A stretch of 64,000 bases of DNA, from positions 18,426,604 through 18,490,603 of the forward strand of contig CM054167.1 of assembly GCA_028751875.1 (NCBI GenBank), written 5' to 3'. The stretch is from Rapana venosa (Eukaryota; Mollusca; Gastropoda; Neogastropoda; Muricidae). Shown piece after piece: positions 57,628 to 64,000 of the stretch. Made by a program: the position numbers and the translations under genes. Under the pieces are notes generated by a model that saw nothing but the letters and a program-made list of their open reading frames with translations, ran no database searches and had not been told where the DNA came from. How positions within the stretch are numbered: the first letter of the stretch is position 1; every line of letters starts with the position of its first letter.

Positions 57628-57662
57628 GTTCAGATATTTTCTACAGTTGCACAGAGAAGAAG

Positions 57663-57797
57663 ATGAGTGAGGAGAAGAAGATTCCGGGACTGGTGGGGAA
57701 GTCTTACCCCACCCCCTTCAACACTCCCCCTCCCCCTGTGGCAGTTAAAAAACCTGGTCAGCTGCCTTACTCTGACATTCTGCGGTTCTTTGACGAA
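57663..57797 (+). CDS. PhyH-like exon 1 (start codon)
   Basis: 45 codons from MSEEKKIPGLVGKSYPTPFN to LRFFDE. The donor GAA|GTCAGT is not optimal, but the phase fits exon 2. The real exon probably begins at 57647 after TTTTCTACAG. Confidence 0.8.
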
Positions 57798-58058
57798 GTC
57801 AGTGTCTTATCTCTGTGTGTATGCGCGCGCGCGCGCGTGTGTATGTGTGTGAGAGAGATTGATTGATTGATTGATTATCTTAATTCCCAAGGGTTACATT
57901 ACATATAAGTACTGATATACTTTTTATTTTTTTATCCGGCCCTTGCCCTGAGAAGGGACTATCCTTAATAATCACAGCTAATAGTTTCAAGTAAGCCTAA
58001 GATTAATTTCTTTTTCAAATGATGACTAAAAACAATTTTTTAAATCTATATCTTTCAT

Positions 58059-58113
<55 letters not shown>

Positions 58114-59956
58114 AGAGTAGAGAGAGAGAGAGAGATGGGGGGGGGGGGGGGGGGAGAATCAGAAAAAAAACAACTTTCTATACAAGGCTCTAGAAAATCC
58201 ATGACAGAAGATGCGACAAAAGTCGATCAGGTATTAAAAATAAAGAAGTGGAGAGAAAGATAGGTAGATAGGCAAATAGACAGATAGGGACACAGAGGCA
58301 GATACGCAGGCCAATGTATAGAATTCTACAATAATTACTCAAATATCATAACAATGCATAACTATGGGGGGAAAAAACAAGCAAAATAAGCGAGCGAGAG
58401 AGAGAGAGTGAGTATGTGTGTGTGTGTGTGTGTGGGGGGGGGGGGGAGGGGGGGGGGGGGGCCGTAAAGCGGCGTCATTGGGACATTACTTTTCATTAGA
58501 ATTTCCAAGCAGTAGGTCTTAAGTGAGTTGAACCTGACAGAACTTATGATATCATACTATCTTCACATGGTTGATTGCGTTCTGGTCATATTTCGTATCA
58601 TCCATTCCACCGGCTATACTGACCTAGGCCTACATTTATGTCTACCATGGATGGAGGAGGTTTAACGTGTGTCAAAGGTGTTCCAGGTGTCAGTGTTCGC
58701 CCTTAGGGATTCACAAATAGTCTTATCGGAAGGACTGGTTCTGGATTTGGAACAACATTTTCAACTCCAAAGGAGCACCGAGTTCCCTCAAGGAATGCCC
58801 TGACCACGCAATCGTTCTAAATGTAGAGTGTTGTGCCATTCCATGACATGCTATGCCGTGCCATGCTACGCTCTACTATGCTATGCTATGTTATGTTTTC
58901 CTACAAAGAAGAAAGAAAGAAAAATAAAGGTGTTCCCATCACCTATCAGGTCGTTGAGAAAGTGAGGTGTCACAGACCTCAGTTTCTCTAGGGGCCTTCA
59001 TGCTGAGGGCGGAGCCCATCTTCTTTCCCTCTCCGCTTTACCTCCCCTGACCCTCAAGAGGGCAGGTACCCATTTTGTTTAGAGCTGGGTGAACTGGGGG
59101 ACTGTCCTGAAGCTAAGGAGCGCGAAAGGTCACCCATCTAAGAGGTATAACCACGCTCAACGCTGCTTAATCTTATGCTTGGGGGGAGAGCGAGCCCTCT
59201 GACCACTGAGCTATCCCGTTCCCATACTATGCCATGCTATCTTATGCTATGCTATACTGTGCTGTGCTGTCTTATGCTATGCTGTGCTATGTTACATCTA
59301 TCCTTCTTTATCTTCTCTTTTTTTTTCTCAGGGTTACATCGTGGTGCGTAACTTTTTCACCCCTGAAGAACTGGAACCATGCAAACGAGACATAGAGATC
59401 ATGGTGGACGAGCTGGCCCACAAGCTCTTCAACGCTGGGAAAGTCAAAAGTGAGTGCTTCCTTCCTTCGGCTACACTCCACCTTTAGCGTCAGGGCTAAG
59501 TATTATCTTCTATAAAATGTTTGTCAGAAAAAAAAAGGAAAAAAAAGTCTGCTGAAGTTTACGTGGGGGTTTTTGTTGTTTTTTTAGTATGAAAAATTGC
59601 ACTGTGTACTTGGTTTGGGGGGAATGGTATAGAACAATACCAGGTAGTCAGGAGAAAGTTGGAAATGAATATCAAAGTTAAAGAGGATTGTTTGTGTTCC
59701 TTCAGTGTTGACCCCACGCTGTGCATATTGTGGTTAGGAAGCTTGCAGACGAGAAAGGACTGAGGGAGGTACAGCGTTTGCTTAAAAGTGTTGTTTTTGT
59801 TTTTTTTAAAGTCAAACTTACCAAATTTGTGCAAAATCACATGAGTTTTCAGTCTTTCACAGTTTTGGGTTTGTTTTTTTTAATTCTGTGGATGCCTTAG
59901 CACGTAGGGTATGAATACAAGAGTGATGTAGGAAAACAGAAAGAAAAGTGGCAAAA

Positions 59957-59988
<32 letters not shown>

Positions 59989-60043
59989 CGCGAGTGTGTG
60001 TGCGTGCGTGTGTGAGCGTGTGTGTGTGTGAGAGAGAGAGAGA

Positions 60044-60081
<38 letters not shown>

Positions 60082-60785
60082 AGACAGACAGTCATGACAG
60101 ACAGACAGATGTTTATTTGCTTTTGCTGCTTGCTTCCTTGTGTTTGTTTGTTTGTTTGCATGAACATGCATCCATTTCGTTCAGGTCTCTACCAAGAGTA
60201 TGGTCTGTTTCAACGGCTGACCAAACTGGAAGAGGACTTTCAGGGAGCCAACATTCTCCTCTTCAAGTATCAGAAAATGCCCAAGGTATGATGACAGTGA
60301 CCTGGATGATGACGATGATGACGACGAGAAATTCATGTGGGGTTACATACAAGTCATATATATGAGAATAATAAACTGAAAAGCATTTACCACAGGAAGC
60401 GATTGAAATTCACTCTTAAAAAGTCTTTAAAATTACACAACACACACACACACAACACACACACATGACCCCCACCCACATCCACAATACAGTATATTAC
60501 AGTACGACACAATACAATACAATACAACGCAATACAACACAACACAATGCAATGCACAACAACACAGCACAGTACAACACAATAAAATAAAACACAACAC
60601 AATACAACACAACACAATACAACACAACACAACCCAATACAATACAACCCAACCCAACATAATACAGCCTAACGTAACAACCCAATACAACACAATACAG
60701 TAGAACACCTGGTGGTATGTCTGTCAGTCTGTTTACAGTCTTTCCAAACTCTGTCAGTGTCTGTCTGTTTGTGTGCCAGTGTCTA

Positions 60786-60835
<50 letters not shown>

Positions 60836-61804
60836 TCTGTCTGTGTGTAGTCTTTCCAGGCGCTGTCTGTCAGTGTCTGTCAGTGTCTGTCTGTCTGTCA
60901 GTGTCTGTCTGTGTCTGTCACTGTCTGTCTGTCAGTGTCAGTCTGTCTGTCAGTGTCTGTCAGTCTTTATGCCTGTCAGTGTCTTCCTGTCTGTCTGTCA
61001 ATGTCTGTCAGTATCTTTCAGTCTGTCTGTCTGTGTCTGTCTGCCTGTCAGTGTCTTTCTGTCTGCCTGTTAGTGTCTGTCTGTCTATTTAAGCGCTTTG
61101 ATTTGTTTTTACAAGATATAGCGCTATATACATTCCATTTATTATTATTATTATTATTATCTGTCTGTCTGTCAGTCTGTCAGTCAGTGTCTGTCTGTCT
61201 GTCAGTGTCTATCAGTCAGTGTCTGTCTGTCACTGTCTGTCAGTGTCAGTCAGTCTGTCAGTCAGTCTGTCTCTCAGTCAGTGTCTGTCTGTCACTGGCT
61301 GTCAGTGTCAGTATCTGTCTGTAAGTGTCAGTCTGTCTGTCTGTCAATGTCAGTCAGTCTGTCTGTCAATGTCAGTCTGTCTGTCTGTCAGTGTCAGTCA
61401 GTCAGTCTGTCAGTGCCTGTTTGTCTGTGTCTACCTATCTGTCTGCAGTCTTTCTAAGCATTGTCTGTGTCTGTCTGTGTCTGTCTGTCTGTCAGTGTCT
61501 CTCTGTCTGTCTGCAGTCTTTCTAAGCACCGTCTGTCTGTCTCTGTCTGTCTGTATCTATCTGTCATTATCTGTCTGTATGTCTGTCTGCAGTCTTTCTA
61601 AGCACCGTCTGTCTGTCTCTGTCTGTCTGTATCTATCTGTCTGTGTGTCTGTCTGTCTGCAGTCTTTCCAGGCGCTGTGGAGCAACGATAGGATGCTGAA
61701 CCTTCTGGAGCAGATCCTGGGTCCTGAGATTGCTGGTCACCCTACCTGGAACCTCAGGACCAAGACCCCCCACAGCGAGGCCACCAACATCCCCTGGCAC
61801 CAGG
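57663..61804 (+). CDS. Phytanoyl-CoA dioxygenase (PhyH) family enzyme; gene span, first four coding exons
   Basis: Four exons join in phase to 165 residues. The N-terminus ends in ILRFFDEGYIVVRNFFTPEE, the usual opening of PhyH domains. Exon 3 gives GLYQEYGLFQRLTKLEEDFQ. Exon 4 ends GHPTWNLRTKTPHSEATNIP followed by WHQ; the split codon G|.. would complete the HxD iron-binding motif (WHQD) in the next exon. PhyH enzymes are Fe(II)/2-oxoglutarate oxygenases that hydroxylate acyl-CoA or other small substrates; the substrate here is unknown. No peroxisomal targeting signal is seen at the N-terminus. The rest of the gene must lie beyond 64000, because 61805-64000 is low-complexity. Confidence 0.85.
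58060..58465 (+). repeat. GA tracts and G runs in PhyH intron 1
   Basis: (GA)n at 58062-58135, a G run to 58154, then (GT)n and G runs at 58412-58462. Confidence 0.9.
58850..59330 (-). repeat. tRNA/5S chimeric SINE copy 5 with ATGCT repeats
   Basis: A diverged - strand copy at 58927-59222 is embedded in a pentanucleotide-like array ('ctatgctatg', 'ccatgctacg') at 58840-58905 and 59225-59290. The array appears to be the target that was split. Confidence 0.8.
59332..59449 (+). CDS. PhyH-like exon 2
   Basis: 118 bp after a strong polypyrimidine acceptor (TTTTTTTCTCAG). GYIVVRNFFTPEELEPCKRD leads into MVDELAHKLFNAGKVK. Donor A|GTGAGT. Confidence 0.9.
59585..59945 (+). repeat. Interspersed repeat family H, copy 2
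   Basis: Colinear with 55210-55560, about 4.4 kb away in the same orientation. A GT/CG/GA/CA microsatellite cluster follows at 59958-60077. Confidence 0.85.
60185..60285 (+). CDS. PhyH-like exon 3
   Basis: 101 bp, acceptor CGTTCAG, donor AAG|GTATGA. LYQEYGLFQRLTKLEEDFQ and ANILLFKYQKMPK. Confidence 0.9.
60480..60710 (+). repeat. (ACAAT/ACAAC)n pentanucleotide array
   Basis: About 230 bp of ACAAT, ACAAC and CCAAT units. Confidence 0.95.
60716..61660 (+). repeat. (GTCT)n array carrying copies of the exon-4 acceptor
   Basis: GTCT/GTCA/GTGT repeats for about 900 bp, interrupted by a LINE-tail fragment (61090-61165). 'agtctttcc' or 'agtctttct' followed by exon-4-like bases occurs at about 60735, 60848, 61446, 61514 and 61591. 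Confidence 0.9.
61663..61804 (+). CDS. PhyH-like exon 4
   Basis: 142 bp, acceptor TGTCTGCAG, donor G|GTACGT. SFQALWSNDRMLNLLEQILG, then HPTWNLRTKTPHSEA. Its acceptor and first ~15 bases recur five times in the preceding intron. Confidence 0.9.
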
Positions 61805-63380
61805 GTACGTCTGTCTTGGAAGAGGAGGTGGAGGAGGAGGGGGAGGTGGTGGAGGAAGGGGTGGAGGAGGAGGGGGGGTAGGAGGAGGTGGAGGAGGTGG
61901 TGGAGGAGAAGGGGAAGGAAGAGGGGGAGGAAGAGGAGGAGGGGGAGGAGAAGAAGAGGGGGAGGGTGTGGAGGAGGTGGTGGAGGAAGGGGTGGAGGAA
62001 GAAGAGGGGAGGAGGGGTAGGAAGAGGAGGAGGAGGGGGAGGAGATAGAGGAGGAGGTAGAGGAGGAGGGGGGAGAAGGAGGAGGTGGAGGATGAGGGGG
62101 TGGAGGAGGAGGAGGTGGTGGAGGAAGGGGTGGAGGAAGAAGAAGAGGGGGAGGAGGGGTAGGAAGAGTAAAGGAGGAGGTAGGAGGAGGAGGGTAGAGG
62201 AGGAGGGGGAGGAGGTAGAGGAGGAAGAGGTAGAGGATGAGGGGGTTGGATGAGGAGGTGGTGGAGGAAGGAGTGGAGGAAGAAGAGGAGGGGGGAGGAA
62301 GAGGTAAAGGAGGGGGTAGAGGAGGAGGTAGATGAGGTAGAGGAGGAGGTAGAGGAGGAGGTGGATGAGGTAGAGGAGGAGGTAGTGGAGGAAGAAGAGG
62401 GGGAGGAGGAGGAGGAAGAAGAGGAGGTAGAGGGGTTGGAAGAGGTAGAGGAGGAGGGGGTGGAGGAGGGGGGGTGGAGGAGGAGGTGGAGGAGGAGGTG
62501 GAGGAAGAAGAGGAGGGGTAGAGGGGTTGGAAGAGGTAGAGGAGGAGGGGGTGGAGGAGGAGGGTGGAGGAGGAGGTGGAGGGAAGAAGAGGAGGTAGAG
62601 GAGGAGGAGGGGGGGTGGTGGGAAGAGGATGGGGTAGAGGAGGAGGGGGTGGAGGAGGAGGTGGGGAGGAAGAAGAGGGGGAGGAGGGGGTGGTAGGAGG
62701 AGAGGAAGACGAGGAGAGGTGAGAGGAGGACGGTGGTGGAGGAAAAGGAGGAGGTAGAGGAGATAGAGGAGGGGTAGGAAGAGGAGGAGGAAGAGGTGGA
62801 GGAGGAGGAAGAGGAGAATGAAATGGAGGAAGAAGATGAGGAGGAGGAAGACTAAGAGGAGGAGGAGGAGGAGGATAAGGACAAAGAAGAGGAGGAGAAG
62901 TAGTAGGAGGAGGAAGGAGAGGAGAAGAAGAGGGGAGACAGGGGTAGGAGGAGGTAGAGGAGGAGGGGGAGGAGGAGGTGGAGGAGGAGGAGGAGGAGGA
63001 GGAGGAAGAGGAGAATGAAATGAAGGAAGAAGAAAAGGGGAAGAAGACGATGAGGAGGAGTAAGAGGAGGAGGAGGATAAGGACAAAGAAGAGGAAGAGA
63101 AGTAGTAGGAGGAGGAGGAAGGAGAGGAGAAGGAGGGGGCGGAGGGGTAGGAGGAGGTAGAGGAGGAGGTAGAGGAAGAGGTGGAGGAGGAAGAAGAGGA
63201 GAATGAAATGAAGGAAGAAGAAGACGATGAGGAGGAAGAGTTTAGAGGAGGAGGATAAGACAAAGGAGAGGAGGAGAAGAAGTAGTAGGAGGTGGAGGAG
63301 GAAGAAGAGGAGAAGAGGAGAAGAAGAGGAGGAGGGAGGGACGGAAGGAGAGGGGGAAGGTGCGTAGGAGGAGGAATAGC
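61805..63380 (+). repeat. 1.5-kb (GGA)n purine tract
   Basis: Starting directly after the exon 4 donor, the + strand is almost only G and A with sporadic T. Larger blocks recur, for example two related segments at 62815-62940 and 63010-63120 sharing 'gaatgaaatg' and 'aggataaggacaaagaagag'. Confidence 0.95.
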
Positions 63381-63753
63381 AGCAGTTGCAGTCAGAAGCC
63401 TACTAGTGGATGTAGCAAAAGGAATTATAGAACCAATGTTGCAGTAGTTATAGTAGCAGTTGCAGATAATTATAGTAGTAGTAGGGGGAGGAGAGAGAAG
63501 GAGGAGGAGGAGCAGTAGCAGCAGTTGCAGTCATAAGCCTACTAGTGGATGTATCAGCAGTATTATAGAAACAACAACAGTTGGTGTTGCTGCAGTAGTA
63601 GTTGCAGTGGTTGTTGTAGTAGTTGCAGATGTAGTAAGGGAAGGAGCAAGGTGGAGGAGACAGAGAAGGAGAATGGGGAGGGGGAGTAGCAGAAGCAGCA
63701 GCAGTAAAAGCAGCAGCAATAGAAGCAGCAGCAGCAGTAGTAGTAGCAGTAGT

Positions 63754-63785
<32 letters not shown>

Positions 63786-64000
63786 ATGTAACAGCAGCAG
63801 TAGCAGCAGAAGTAGTAGTAGCAGCAGCAGTAGCAGCAGCAGCAGTAGCAGTAGCAGCAGTAGTAGTAGAAGTATCAGTAGTAGTAGTAGCAGTAGCAGC
63901 AGCAGCAGCAGTAGTAGTAGATGTAGCAGCAGCAGCAGCAGCAGTAGCAGCAACAGCAGCAGCAGCAGTAGTAGTAAGAGCAGTAGTAGTAGTAGTAAGA
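63381..64000 (+). repeat. (AGC/AGT)n trinucleotide tract
   Basis: A ~120-bp unit with 'gttgcagtca' and 'aagcctactagtggatgta' is repeated near 63385 and 63515. Then CAG/TAG-type triplets fill 63680-64000 to the window edge. Confidence 0.95.

Larger units (their letters stand above)
53683..57646. promoter_or_regulatory. 4-kb spacer between two divergent genes
   Basis: The BTBD8-like start (53682, -) and the dioxygenase first coding exon (57647, +) point away from each other, so promoters for both must lie here. I cannot place them. The spacer holds (GA)n tracts (54130-54200, 54334-54378), a twice-repeated 54-bp-plus block ('caaggtaaacttcaaagata') ending in 'catccagtccct', a family H copy, G runs, two near-perfect palindromes and a TTAA-type MITE. 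Confidence 0.5.

Noticed and set aside
61737..63263. 500-codon Ser/Pro/Leu ORF on the - strand
   Set aside because: It is the translation of the complement of a GGA tract; no domain, no ordinary composition. The poly-Leu ORF at 63531-63953 is the same kind of artefact.

Overview
The window is animal nuclear DNA: split genes with GT-AG introns, several tRNA-derived SINE families, LINE fragments, a pogo-type DNA transposon and abundant microsatellites. The repeat families look molluscan, and I favour a marine gastropod. That is an inference from general character, because no diagnostic gene is present. Only about 7 kb of the 64 kb is host coding sequence.

Layout. Positions 1-2650 look like low-fidelity consensus; part of this stretch is a corrupted copy of 3255-3760. 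Positions 5700-6612 hold a 55-68 bp tandem repeat that runs directly into a + strand gene (6629-10626). That gene encodes a long acidic 18- and 7/9-residue repeat region, then a signal-peptide-like segment, a cysteine-rich ectodomain and a C-terminal membrane helix. One frameshift is visible near 10230. Positions 10.6-19.4 kb are non-coding and hold SINEs, LINE remnants, a MITE and CA/CT tracts.

From 53682 down to 19468 the - strand carries ten coding exons of a BTBD8-like protein (two BTB domains plus a BACK-like helical region). All ten exons join in phase to about 787 residues; the 3' end lies outside the window or was not recognised. Its introns are packed with SINEs, LINE pieces, MITEs and a 2.2-kb pogo/Tigger-like element (39702-41910) carrying a CENP-B-type HTH ORF and an OTU cysteine-protease ORF. 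From 57647 the + strand carries the first four coding exons of a phytanoyl-CoA dioxygenase family enzyme, divergent from the BTBD8-like gene across a 4-kb spacer. A 1.5-kb GGA purine tract and an AGC/AGT tract end the window.

The most interesting signal is recurrent: exon edges with their splice sites have been copied into neighbouring intronic tandem repeats. I see this at the 27.9-kb acceptor (six extra copies), at both edges of the 42.5-kb exon, at the 19.47-kb donor (one copy at 17.4 kb), at acceptor 4 of the dioxygenase gene (five copies) and perhaps at the start of the repeat-protein gene. The other strong results are the pogo element with a captured OTU gene and an exactly reconstructable empty site, a chimeric tRNA/5S-rRNA SINE, and a LINE/SINE pair sharing one 3' tail.
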